A stretch of 64,000 bases of DNA from Phalacrocorax aristotelis (taxonomy: Eukaryota; Chordata; Aves; Suliformes; Phalacrocoracidae), in NCBI RefSeq assembly GCF_949628215.1, contig NC_134285.1, positions 25,434,797 to 25,498,796 on the forward strand. The letters run 5' to 3'. The translations under genes were made by a program, and so were the position numbers. The notes beneath the pieces were generated by a model. It made no database searches. It was not told the origin of the DNA and saw only the letters and a list, made by a program, of their open reading frames with translations. Shown here one piece after another: positions 10,101-19,200 of this stretch (the first letter of the stretch is position 1; every line of letters begins with the position of its first letter).

Positions 10101-12466
10101 TCACAACACCCAGTGACACTCCATGTTCCTGCTCAGGCTCATTGGGCCCTTCTGTGAGAAGCTTTGAGCCCCGACCAGCACGCACATACATTGAGCATCA
10201 AGAGCCTGGGAAATCAGTCCCTGTACACTCAGAAGACCCCAGCCCCTGAGGATTAAAAAGCTGCTGAGCTTTGCAGCTTGTTTTCTGGCACATGAGCACA
10301 AGGGAATGTGAAATGACAGCTATAACCCCCTCCAGACGCAGCTGGGTCATGCCAGCTCACTCCGAAGTGTCGATTTTGATCTTTACTGTATTTCAGTGAA
10401 CACACACAGCCTCCTCAAAGCTCCCTCTCTGCCGCTTTCAGCCTCAGACTGTGGCACAAGCCATGGTGAGGAACGGAACCTGTGATCAGCCAAACTCCAG
10501 CCCAGGGTCAGACACGAAGGGGTGGGTGTTTGCTCTACCCAGCCATCCACAGGGTAGCTACAGTTTAATACAGCTTCTTCAGTCACTGCTCTCCAGACCT
10601 GCATCTCTCAAGATGCAATATAGCTGAGATTTTGGGGTTCAGCATACCCACCTCAACCCATGTAACCCTTGACAAGGGGGGACTTGCCTTGCTTGAGGCC
10701 ACAGTTTGTCTTTCTTTGTCTCATCAACAAAAAGGGAATGTGGTACCTGGAACAGATGCTTCCAAAGCCGGGGGGGGGAAGGTATTTCCACAATTAACTG
10801 AGCCTTGCTGTGAGGTGTGGTAGGTGCAGCCCACCCTAAACCCACACCCATCCTACCCATCCCTGCTTCCTGCTGGTGCTGGAGCACTGAGAGCTGGGAG
10901 AAGACAGGGTAACCCGGGTGAGCTGTTTCTCCTGTGGCACTACTCCCAAGGCTCCCAGCTCCATCCAGAGGAGAGGGCAGATGGATTTCCAGGTGTTCAC
11001 AGCTCTCCCTACTGCTGCCTGTGCTGCTGGAGCCCACGGACTCACCTCCAACACTCGCTGCAGGTTCCGGCTTGCGATGACCGTCCGGCAGCCGTGCCTG
11101 CAAAGAAGGAGCTGGTGAGAAGGCCCACAAAGCACCAGCTCCTCACAGTCATCTCAGACCTCTGGGGATTTCGAGAAGTTTGTTTGGTGAGTGGTGGAAG
11201 GTGGCACAACACCCCTGGAGAGAAGGAATTGCTGCTCCTCCAGCCTTGCGGGACTCAAAGAAGGGGAGAGTCACAGTGCCCTGTGTCAGGGCTGCCTCCC
11301 ACACCCCTATGAATGATCAGAGCCTCCAGCAGGCAGGGCTGCCCACATCAGCACACCAGCAGTGTGCCCAGGTGACCAAGAAGGCCAACAGCATCCTGGT
11401 TTGTATCAGGAATAGGGCAGTGATCATGGCCCTGTACTCGGCACTGGTGAGGCCGCACCTCAAATCCTGTGTTCAGTTTTGGGTCCCTCACTACAAGAGG
11501 GACATTGAGGTGCTGGAGCGTGTCCAGAGAAGGGCCTGAAGCTGGGGAAGGGTCTGGAGAACAAGTCTGATGAGGAACAGCTGAGGGAGCTGGGGGTGTT
11601 TAGCCTGGAGAAGAGGAGGCTGAGGGGAGACCGTATCGCTCTCTACAGCTACCTGACAGGAGGTTGTAGTGAGGTGGGTGTCGGTCTCTTCTCCCAGGTA
11701 ACAAGCAATAGGTCAAGAGGAAACACCCTCAAGCTGTGCCAGGGGAGGTTTAGATTGGAGATCAGGAAAAATGTCTTTTCTGAAAGAGCGGTCAGGCACT
11801 GGAACAGGCTGCCCAGAGAAGTATTGGAGTCACCATCCCTGGACATGTTCAAAAAATGTGCAGACGTGGCACTTGGGGACATGGTTTAGGAGGCCATGGG
11901 GGTGTTGGGGCGATGGTTGGACTTGATGATCCTAGAGGTCTTTTCCGACCTTAAGATTCCATGATTCTATAATCCCCTGCCCGCAGCTCTCACGAGGGCT
12001 GTGCTGCCCTCGGCCTCGCACCCCACCCCTTCCAGGCCCTTGTTACCACTACTGCCTTAAGGGAAAGGAGGCTCCTACTCCTCCGCCCCCAGCACCCCGG
12101 GAGGCCGGACAAGCCTCCCCGGCCCCGCCGCGCTCCCCCACCTCATGAAGATCTCGGCGATGCGGAAGCCGATGCCCGAGCCGCCGCCGGTGATGAACGC
12201 CACCTGTCCCCTGGGGGGAGCAAAGGGACGGTCAGAGTCGAGCGCCAGGCGCAGCGCCCAGCCCCGGCGGCCCCGAGCCCCGGGCGAGGGGGAGGCCGTG
12301 CCCGCAGGCCGCCGCCCTCCACCTGGCGCCCGGGTCGGGGGCCGGAGCCCCCAGCGCCCCGCACTCACGCCAGGATGTCGGGGCTGAAGAGGTGGCGGTA
12401 CTCGCGGAGGCAGTCGTCGGTGCCCACGTCCGGCGGCAGTCGGGAGGCGGCGGTCGCCTCCGCCAT
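6963..12466 (-). CDS. DECR2: DECR2, peroxisomal 2,4-dienoyl-CoA reductase (8 exons)
   Basis: DECR2 is a short-chain dehydrogenase/reductase that uses NADPH to reduce 2,4-dienoyl-CoAs to 3-enoyl-CoAs in peroxisomes, allowing beta-oxidation of polyunsaturated acyl chains. Exons 12369-12466, 12142-12210, 11046-11097, 9393-9528, 8850-8974, 8171-8264, 7785-7889 and 6963-7180 join in phase to 298 residues (human: 292 by recall). The Rossmann motif TGGGSGIG is at 40-47 and the NADP-specifying ASR at 64-66. Asp143 and Lys188 align with human Asp137 and Lys182, reported as catalytic. The chain ends in AKL, a type 1 peroxisomal targeting signal. The start ATG sits in a CpG island, and the N-terminus is about six residues longer than human. 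The mitochondrial paralogue DECR1 is excluded by the C-terminus and by the NME4/RAB11FIP3 context. Confidence 0.96.
7785..7889 (-). CDS. DECR2: DECR2 exon 7 (residues 192-226)
   Basis: 105 nt encoding [19 protein letters not shown] through EGYRRL, ending one base into Gly227. It carries the SDR motif NSLAPGPI. Confidence 0.95.
8171..8264 (-). CDS. DECR2: DECR2 exon 6 (residues 161-191, catalytic Lys)
   Basis: 94 nt encoding [19 protein letters not shown] through HAGAAKAAI. Lys188 is the proton-relay lysine by homology. The exon lacks the classical YxxxK spacing, as expected for dienoyl-CoA reductases. Confidence 0.94.
8850..8974 (-). CDS. DECR2: DECR2 exon 5 (residues 119-160, catalytic Asp)
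   Basis: 125 nt encoding [19 protein letters not shown] through FEKYFR. It contains DIDTIGTFN with Asp143. Confidence 0.95.
9393..9528 (-). CDS. DECR2: DECR2 exon 4 (residues 74-118)
   Basis: 136 nt encoding [19 protein letters not shown] through DILVN, ending one base into Gly119. A run of 17 T lies just upstream of the acceptor on the transcript strand. Confidence 0.95.
9533..9549 (+). repeat. A17 homopolymer before DECR2 exon 4 acceptor
   Basis: A run of 17 A on the plus strand, forming a T17 polypyrimidine tract directly before GCAG of the DECR2 exon 4 acceptor. Confidence 0.85.
11046..11097 (-). CDS. DECR2: DECR2 exon 3 (residues 56-73)
   Basis: 52 nt encoding [18 protein letters not shown]. 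Arg60 and the ASR segment are placed to bind the NADP 2'-phosphate. Confidence 0.93.
11345..11975 (+). mobile_element. CR1 LINE fragment in DECR2 intron 2
   Basis: 3' part of a CR1 element, antisense to DECR2. Plus-strand translation shows the end of the reverse transcriptase ([18 protein letters not shown], then [15 protein letters not shown] and [20 protein letters not shown]). The copy ends with GATGATCCTAGAGGTC and an ATTCTAT-type tail near 11973. It is 5'-truncated, as is usual for CR1. Between the two translated blocks the reading frame is interrupted. Confidence 0.93.
12142..12210 (-). CDS. DECR2: DECR2 exon 2 (glycine-rich NADPH loop)
   Basis: 69 nt encoding [20 protein letters not shown] through FM plus two bases of Arg56. 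It contains the complete TGxxxGxG cofactor loop. Confidence 0.95.
12369..12466 (-). CDS. DECR2: DECR2 exon 1 (residues 1-32)
   Basis: ATG at 12466-12464 in context GCCATGG after reverse complement, a good Kozak match. It encodes [20 protein letters not shown] through SPDIL, ending two bases into Ala33. Confidence 0.92.
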
Positions 12467-12531
12467 GGCCGGTGCGGCGGGACGCGCGCGGCCTGCCGGG
12501 AGCTGCGGGCGGGGCCACCGCGCCCCCGCAC

Positions 12532-12542
12532 TGCGCCTGCGC
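12532..12542. promoter_or_regulatory. DECR2: NRF1-like site in DECR2 promoter
   Basis: TGCGCCTGCGC, reverse complement GCGCAGGCGCA, fits the NRF1 consensus YGCGCANGCGCR at nearly every position. NRF1 drives many mitochondrial and metabolic genes. Confidence 0.5.
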
Positions 12543-12555
12543 TGGCGTCGCGGGC

Positions 12556-12568
12556 GTTGCCTGGCAAC
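12556..12568. promoter_or_regulatory. DECR2: X-box (RFX) palindrome in DECR2 promoter
   Basis: GTTGCCTGGCAAC: two half-sites GTTGCC and GGCAAC around one T, matching the RFX consensus GTNRCC-N-RGYAAC. It lies 90 bp upstream of the ATG. Binding is inferred from sequence. Confidence 0.65.
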
Positions 12569-12639
12569 GGCGCCGGGCCGGAGGAGCGGCCCGCAGTGCC
12601 GCCCGGTGTCCCCAGTGGCATGCTGGTGTGACGGTGATG

Positions 12640-13712
12640 GCTTCCCAGAGAGATCCCAGTGTCCCCCGGAGCACCGCTTGCCGGCCCAGACCCCTCCTCG
12701 GTCTCTTCCTGTGACCTGCAGAGCCTCTTGCTGCCCGCAGGAACAGCCCAGTGCCTCCCAGATCTTCCCACTTCCGCTCCAGTGTCCCCTGGGGACATCC
12801 CAGTGCCTCCCAGAATTTCCCAGTACCACCCCAGTGCTTCTGGGGACATTCCAGTGCATCCCATGGCTTCCTAGTACCACCTCGGTGTCCCCCAGGGTCA
12901 TCCCAGTGCCTCCCAGAGCTTCCCAGTACCACACCAGCGCTCCTGGGGACATTCCAGTGCCTCCAAGAATTTCCCAGTACTGCTCCAGTGCCCCCCGGGG
13001 TCAGCCCAGTGCCTCCCAGTACCACCTTGGTGTCTCCCAGGGTCATCCCAGTGCCTCCCAGAGCTTCCCACTACTGCACCAGTGTCCCTGGGGACATCTC
13101 AGTGTCTCCCAGTTTCCCAGTACACACCAGTGCTTCTGGGGACATCCCAGTGCCTCCCAGAACTTCCCAGTACCACACCAGTGCTCCCCAGGGCTACCCT
13201 AGTGCCTCCCAGTACAACCTTGGTGTACCCCTGGATACATCCGAGTGCCTCCCAGAACTTCCCAGTACCACACCAGTGCCCCCCAGGGACATCCCAGTGC
13301 CTCCCAGAACTTCCCAGTACCACACCAGTCCCGCCCAGGGACATCCCAGTGCCTCCCAGAACTTCCCAGTACCACACCAGTGCCCCCCAGGGACATCCTA
13401 GAGACATCTCATGCCTCTTAGATCTTTCCAGTATTGCCCCAGTGCCCCCAGGGGCATCCCAGTCTTTCCCAGCGCTTCCCAGAATGGCCTCAGTGTCCCC
13501 CAGGGACATCCCAGTGCTTCACAGAGCTTCCCAGTATTGCCCAGTGCCTTCTTGGGAAACCCTAGTGCCTCCCAGTGTTTCCCAGTACTGCTTCAGTATC
13601 CCCTGAGGACATCCCAGCACTTCACGGTGACATCCCAATGCCTTCACGAGTTTCCCAGTACCACTCCAGTGGCCCTGGGGACATCCCAGTGCCCCCCAGG
13701 GCCTCCAGCACT
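12640..13712. repeat. Minisatellite (about 51-bp unit) between NME4 and DECR2
   Basis: About 20 tandem copies built on GGGACATCCCAGTGCCTCCC, then AGAACTTCCCAGTACCACAC and CAGTGCCCCCCA. The start of the ATCCC motif steps 13291, 13343, 13394, so the period is about 51-52 bp. The most homogeneous part is 13130-13400; edge copies are diverged. C is on the plus strand and G on the minus strand. Because 51 is a multiple of three, it produces long artificial open frames on both strands. Confidence 0.92.
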
Positions 13713-13761
13713 TGCTGGTGACATCTGATGGAGACTGGCACCACAGCTGGAGGCACTGGGG

Positions 13762-13767
13762 TTTATT
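13762..13767 (-). terminator. NME4: NME4 poly(A) signal AATAAA
   Basis: Perfect AATAAA 36 nt after the NME4 stop codon, implying a very short 3' UTR. The minisatellite begins about 50 nt beyond it. Confidence 0.75.
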
Positions 13768-13802
13768 GGAGGGCTGGGGAGCTGCTCTAGCCAGAGGCCA
13801 CC

Positions 13803-13923
13803 CTATGGCCCGTAGGTGTAGTCCCGGTCTCCGCTCTCCCAGGCCACCAGCTCGTCCCGCTGGAACCAGAAGCCAATCTCCTGCTGAGCTGTCTCCACTG
13901 AGTCACTAGCGTGGACCACGTTC
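13803..13923 (-). CDS. NME4: NME4 exon 5 (residues 146-185, catalytic His)
   Basis: 121 nt encoding [19 protein letters not shown] through DRDYTYGP, then TAG. His150 is the phospho-acceptor by family homology. Confidence 0.94.
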
Positions 13924-16001
13924 CTGTGTGGGGATGGGGACGGTGCTGTGGCCATGGGGTCCTGCCACCAGCTCCGCCGCCCACCCTGCACCCCTACCTG
14001 CTGACATGCATGCTGAAGTCTCCCCGGATGGTGCCCGCCGCTGCTGTTGCTGAGTCAGTGTCCCCCACCATCGCCCGCGTGGACCTGACCACATTGTAGC
14101 CCTCCCACACCTGTGGGACAGGGGACACCTGAGCCCTCTGGACACCCCTGGGACCCCCAAAACCCCCATCCTGGCCTCTCACCATGGCCACCAGCGGCCC
14201 TGAGGTCATGTAGGCGAGGAGTGCGGGGTAGAAGGGCTTCTGCTGCAGCTGCTGGTAATGCTTGTCCAGGAGACCCCGGTCCGCCTGATGGCAGCACAGG
14301 GTGATGGCAGGGACACCCAGCCAGTGCCCCCTGCTGGCACCCCCTCCCAGCAGGCCCCTGAGCTGGCTGTGGGGCATGGGGAGCAGGGTCCCCTGGGAGA
14401 TGGGTGGCAGCTTGGTGGGGTTGGGTACCTGGAGCAGTTTCATGGCCACCAGCTTGAAGCCACGTCGCTCAAAGCGCTGGATGACGTCCCCCACCAGCCG
14501 CCGCTGCACCGCGTCTGGCTTCACCAGCACCAGCGTCTTCTCCTGCAGCTCCGGGGGGGCTGTACAGGGACGGAGGGGCCAGCGTCACCCCCACATGTGA
14601 CACAGGTCACCACCAGACGTGGGACATGGGCACAGGTAGCGGCAGCAGGACCCCAAGCTGCAACTAGGGCACCATGTGTTGCTGTTTGGTCCAGGTGGGC
14701 AGTGGCTGCTGCTGGGTGAACCCCTCCCCACCCCTGTCCCCATCCCAGGGCCATGACCCCCTGGCCAAGCTGTGCCTTGCAGGCTGGCAGGGTCCCAGCA
14801 GGGACCCAAGGGATGCACTGCAAAGCCCTGATGGGTGTTGGGAACATGTCCGTGGCCAGGGAACACCCTTTAACCCAGTGTGGGACAGGCTGGCTCTGGT
14901 TTCGGCCGAATGCGCCACACTGCCGCATGCCAGTGCCATGGCTGTGGGTGTCAGCCTGTGTGCCACCGCTTCTGCCTGGCCTCGGGTGCTTCCCCCTGCC
15001 CAGAGGAAGCTGGGCACCAGCCCTGGCACAAAGCACGTCCCTGGTCACAGCTTTCCACTGGTGGAGAGCAAAGTCGAGCACCGTGGGATGGCAGGGTCCG
15101 GCGTCACTGTCATCCATGGCACCGTGGGATGGCAGGGTCTGACATTGCCACCATCCCCCTCACCCTACTGCTGGCCCTGCTGGAGCCACACCGGCAGGAG
15201 GGGACAGAAGCCCCCCAAGGGACAGTGCATCCCATCCACTGGAGAAAGGGGACAGGAAAGAGAGGAAGGCAGAGAGAGAGAGGATGCCAAGCCAGGGCAC
15301 TTCACTGCCAGCCCCAGGCTTCAGGGTGCTGCCCGGGGCTGCAAGGGAGACCCCATGGTTTCACCCACTTTTCTGGGTGTTGTTGGATGTGGCCTGGCTT
15401 TGCGTGGCTCCCACCCCGGGACAGATTAGGGCTTGCCCCATCCCGGCCCTGGAGACATGAAACCTCTCGAGACTCACAGGATGATGCCCAGGAAGATACC
15501 AGCTCCAGCCTTTGCCCCATCCTGACACATGCAATGAGACCCCGGCACTGACCCACACCACAGAGAAGCAAAGGACCCCATGAGCCGGACCCTCTGCCCG
15601 GGGGGCTTCCCCTGTGGCGCTGGGGGACTGGGAGGGGATGGGGTAGGATGGGGACAGGAGCCCTGAGGGGCAGGATGGGGAGAGGACTGGGAACGGGTCT
15701 GGGGACAGGACCCAGGGGCAGCTTGGAGGATGGGGACAGGGTGCCCGGGAGCGGAACAGGGATGGGGACTGGGTCCCCGGGGGCAGGACAGGGAAGGGGC
15801 TGAAGGCAGCTTGGGGATGGGGACAGTGTTCCCAGGGACAGGGCAGTGACGGGTACAGGGTCCCCAGGGACGGGTCGGGGCAGGGGGAGCAGGACGGGAC
15901 CGTGTCTCACCGGAGCCGTAGCAGCGGGGCCTGGGGGGGCGGCTCAAGCCCGGCTGTCCCCGCAGCAGGCCCCGGGCCAGGCAGCGCCCCAGGGAGCCCA
16001 T
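13803..16001 (-). CDS. NME4: NME4, mitochondrial nucleoside diphosphate kinase (5 exons)
   Basis: NDP kinase D transfers the gamma-phosphate of an NTP to an NDP through a phosphohistidine, as a hexamer in the mitochondrial intermembrane space. Exons 15911-16001, 14429-14559, 14183-14284, 13998-14110 and 13803-13923 join in phase to 185 residues (human: 187 by recall). Residues 1-30 ([15 protein letters not shown]...) are Arg-rich with no acidic residue, a mitochondrial presequence; this, and [17 protein letters not shown], separate NME4 from cytosolic paralogues. The kinase core has [16 protein letters not shown] and the catalytic NVVHASDS (His150). Odd point: the basic RRK that in human NME4 binds cardiolipin reads QQK here (88-90). 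It lies 3.4 kb upstream of DECR2 in transcription order and has its own CpG-island promoter. NME3 is the main alternative but lacks this presequence. Confidence 0.93.
13998..14110 (-). CDS. NME4: NME4 exon 4 (residues 109-145)
   Basis: 113 nt encoding [19 protein letters not shown] through RGDFSMHVS plus two bases of Arg146. The GxTDS and GTIRGDF nucleotide-pocket motifs are intact. Confidence 0.94.
14183..14284 (-). CDS. NME4: NME4 exon 3 (residues 75-108)
   Basis: 102 nt, 34 whole codons, [18 protein letters not shown] through GPLVAM. The residues at the human RRK motif are QQK (88-90). Confidence 0.94.
14429..14559 (-). CDS. NME4: NME4 exon 2 (residues 31-74)
   Basis: 131 nt encoding [18 protein letters not shown] through AMKLLQ. 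It contains the conserved nucleotide-binding lysine in VKPDAVQ. The acceptor reads TGTACAG. Confidence 0.93.
15610..15890 (+). repeat. G-rich degenerate minisatellite in NME4 intron 1
   Basis: Degenerate copies of an approximately 35-45 bp unit around ATGGGGACAGGGT and GGGGCAG. G-runs are on the plus strand, so the NME4 transcript is C-rich here. The remainder of intron 1 (14560-15610) is GC-rich single-copy-looking DNA with a short duplicated segment at about 15080-15140. Confidence 0.7.
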
Positions 16002-16260
16002 GACGGGGCCGGCGGGTCGGACCTGGCCGCGGCGGGGCTCGGCCGTCCCGCGGAGGCTTTAAGGGCCCGGGGACGGGTCAGGTTTCCGTCCCTCCCCTTA
16101 AAGAAACCGCCGGGACCGGGTGGCCGCCGCGCCCGCACCAAGCATCCCCGTACGGGGCATCTTCCCGGTACGGGACGCCCCTGGTACGGAGCGAGCCTTT
16201 TCCTTGGCGGGGCTGAGGCCCAAGCCCTGCCGCGGGGGGAGCAGAACCCGCACCCAACCT
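15890..16260. promoter_or_regulatory. NME4: CpG-island promoter of NME4
   Basis: CpG-dense, GC-rich DNA over NME4 exon 1 and its upstream flank. It includes a perfect 12-bp palindrome (CCCCGTACGGGG, 16146-16157) and two further GTACGG copies. No TATA box is evident at a convincing distance. Confidence 0.7.
15911..16001 (-). CDS. NME4: NME4 exon 1 (mitochondrial presequence)
   Basis: ATG at 16001-15999; 91 coding nt for [20 protein letters not shown] and on to CYGS, ending one base into Ala31. Arg, Leu, Gly and Pro dominate and acidic residues are absent. Confidence 0.88.
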
Positions 16261-19200
16261 GTGGGTGACCCGGGGGAATGGGGAGGGACCCAGCCCCTGC
16301 CAAAAACCAGACCTACTTCATGCTTTGCCCCAATGGTCCAGGCGAGGAGAGACCCCAGTTTAGCCATGCTAGCCCGAGTTGGGGTGTAAGGGAGCCCCCC
16401 AGCCCCGTTGAAGTGTCACAGCAGGGAGCACTCAGGCTGCTGCTCTCCCCACGGGACACAGGGCTGCCCTGGGCACATAGCGGGTGCTGGGAAAGGGGTG
16501 CAAGGCCCAGGGGTGACCCCGCCCTGCAGCCCTACCCTGGTGGGAGCCCCTTTGCTTTAAAGCATCACTGAAGGCTGTGGGGGAAAAAGGGAGGGGGATG
16601 AGGCCTACAACACGCAGAGGTGATAGAGGCACCAGGGCCCCTTCCTTTGCCCCAGCCTGTGCCAAAGGAGGCACAAAATACAAAGCAGCAACAGTGGGAT
16701 GCTCCTCTTTCACAGCATTGCTCCAAATCCCACAGGGCACCCTGTGGGGCCACAGTTCTTTGGGGTCTGGTTTATACAGACAGCCTCCTCCCAGACCCCA
16801 TGCTGGGAACTCACTCTTTATTGAGCTTCCCATACATCCCAAACTCCTAAAACACCTCTCAGGAGGGCAGCTTGACACAAATATCACTATTAAAATATCT
16901 GCAAGTTAATGGAAAATCTTGGTTGCTTCAAACCTATTTTCTAAACCTGCGATAACGCGAACAACATTGAGGAGCACACCCAACACACAGCAGCTCAACG
17001 CGATTAATAGGGCCCCAGGGGAGGATGGACTTGAGCTTCTAGATCCCCATCTCCTTTCCCATTTCCTTCCTGACTCCCCAAAGTGCAGGGAGTGGGGTAC
17101 CAGGGCTCTCAATAGCCAGGGGGGCATGTGGGGGATTCTAGGGCCTGCTGTGCTCAGCATGGCTGCAAAAACATCTGACATGGCTTCCCCAGGGGCAGAG
17201 ATCACCAGCTCTTGCAAAACAGACTTTTTGCTGGCCAGCAGCTGGTGCCACTCACCCAAACAGGGGCTCAAGGGGGTAAAAGGCCACTCGCCCCTGTCTA
17301 CTGTGCCAGGGGTGATGGTACAGAGGAAGGGGGTTTCTTTAGGGAAGATTAAGGCAGTCACACACACAGAAATGAGGTGCCCTTTGATATTTCTTCAGTG
17401 AGCCAGGGTACTAGGGCCAGCCCTGCTTCAGGTGATGGCTGGCAAAGGAGAAAGCACTTTACACAAGAGCTTTTCCAGCCTGTGCTTTGGCCACCTTCCA
17501 GCTGCTACCCTTGATCAAGGGAAAAACATACCCTTTCAACCCTCTGTCAACCAAAGGTTTTGCAAGAAGCAGAAGCACCACCAACCCAGAGCGCCATGCC
17601 AGGAGGGGAGTGTGCATGGATTAAGCTTGGATTAAGTTGCCTTAGCCCATCACCGAAGGAAGCTGCAGCCAGGGTGCATGGTGGAGGCGGCAGCAGACAG
17701 CTACCATTATCCCCCACTGTGGCTTGAGTAACTGCTGTGAGGTACTAGGGTGGCAGGGAGAGGCTCTGTGGAGAGGTTGGGCCCTGCACCACACTGTCAT
17801 ACACCTAATAACCACCAGGAAAACCAAGGACTCAAGGTTTCGAGTGCACAGTGACACCAAGTTACTGCAGAGCTAGCTGCTCTGAACCACGTGCTCCCAG
17901 CGCAGGTTCTGGCTTACAGGGAGCTCTGTCGCTTTCACTCTCAAGGGAGGCTGGAGCTCTGCAGTCTGGTGCCAGATCATCACCCACCTTCATCCTGGTC
18001 TTCACACAGCTATGACCTCTGCAGACAGTGGTTCACAGCCCTCAGCTGCAAGGGCTGTACCTGGCAAGGCACGTCCTCTGCAGGCTGGGCTCTGGTTCAT
18101 GTGCAACTTTCAACTCAAGATGCTCATGGCAGGGTATGAAGCCTAAACATCAAACTGGTCCCAGTTCAGACAGCCTAGATGCAAGGCAGGCTCTGTACAT
18201 AGGTTATCCAAACAGCATACATTATCTCCAAACAGCAGGATGTTGTTTAATAAAACTGTAGCTAAAGGAACTGTGGAGCAAGTGCTCCTTACACTCTACC
18301 TCACCCCTGATACCTCCCAGCTGTCCACACACAGCCATCTCATTTCAAGTGAGGAGTGGCTGAGGGAGCTGGGGGTGTTTAGCCTGGAGAAGAGGAGGCT
18401 GAGGGGAGACCTTACCACTCTCTACAGCAACCAGAAAGGAGGTTGTAGCGAGGTGGGTGTTGGTCTCTTCTCCCAAGTAACAAGCAATAGGTCAAGAGGA
18501 AACACCCTCAAGCTGCATCAGGGGAGGTTTAGATTGGAGAGTAGAAAAAAAAGTCTTTCCTGAAAGAGTGGTCAGGCATTGGAACAGGCTGCCCAGAGAG
18601 ATGGTGTAGTCGCCATCCCTGGACGTGTTGAAAAAACATGTAGCACTTCAGGGCATGGTTTAGGAGGCATGGGGGTGTTGGGGCGATGGTTGGACCTGAT
18701 GATCCTAGAGGTCTTTTCCAACCTTAATGATTCCATTATTCTATAAGTCCAGGTCTACAAATGTTTAACACCTCCTCCAAGCTTGCTCCCGTCACAGCAA
18801 CAGGTCCTGTTCCCACCACGCAGCCCTTTCTGCAGCTACCGTCGTAAATGCACAGATTCTGTCCACTGATTTAATGCTGTACACCAGCAACCTCACTAGA
18901 GACTTCAGGGGAAAAAAGAAGTCCTTCCCAGCTGCACGATCAGAGAGATTCACAAGACCCACAAAATCTGGTCCTGTCTGACTAGGATTTTAACCTTATG
19001 CTCAACATGCCACTATTGGGTCATTCCAGCCAGTGGCTGGCCTTCAGCTCTCATCTTATATGATGCAACACCATCAGTGCTAGGCAGCTCTCAATAAATT
19101 CAGGCAACAGTCTGCTGCACAGAATAAACAGATCAGTACAACAGCTAACAGAAAACATTAGGGAACACAGGTGGTAAACACAATGAGTGTAGAGTGGAGA

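Larger units (their letters stand above)
12070..12610. promoter_or_regulatory. DECR2: CpG-island promoter of DECR2
   Basis: CpG-dense block over DECR2 exons 1-2 and the 140 bp upstream. It includes an NRF1-like site (12532-12542) and an X-box palindrome (12556-12568). There is no TATA box. Confidence 0.78.

Noticed and set aside
11596-11889. 97-codon frame with [10 protein letters not shown] that could be called a gene
   Set aside because: It is the 3' end of the CR1 LINE reverse transcriptase frame, not a host gene.
12375-13606. Long plus-strand open frames (up to 275 codons) rich in SQCLPELPS-like repeats, and matching minus-strand frames
   Set aside because: They lie in the minisatellite, whose period is a multiple of three. 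Frames stay open on both strands without any codon bias or known domain.
12640-13712. CRISPR-like array
   Set aside because: Units are contiguous, without unique spacers between constant repeats, and the DNA is a vertebrate nuclear genome.
14674-15551. Plus-strand frames of 223-251 codons across NME4 intron 1
   Set aside because: GC-rich intronic sequence with no homology that I recognise; antisense to NME4.
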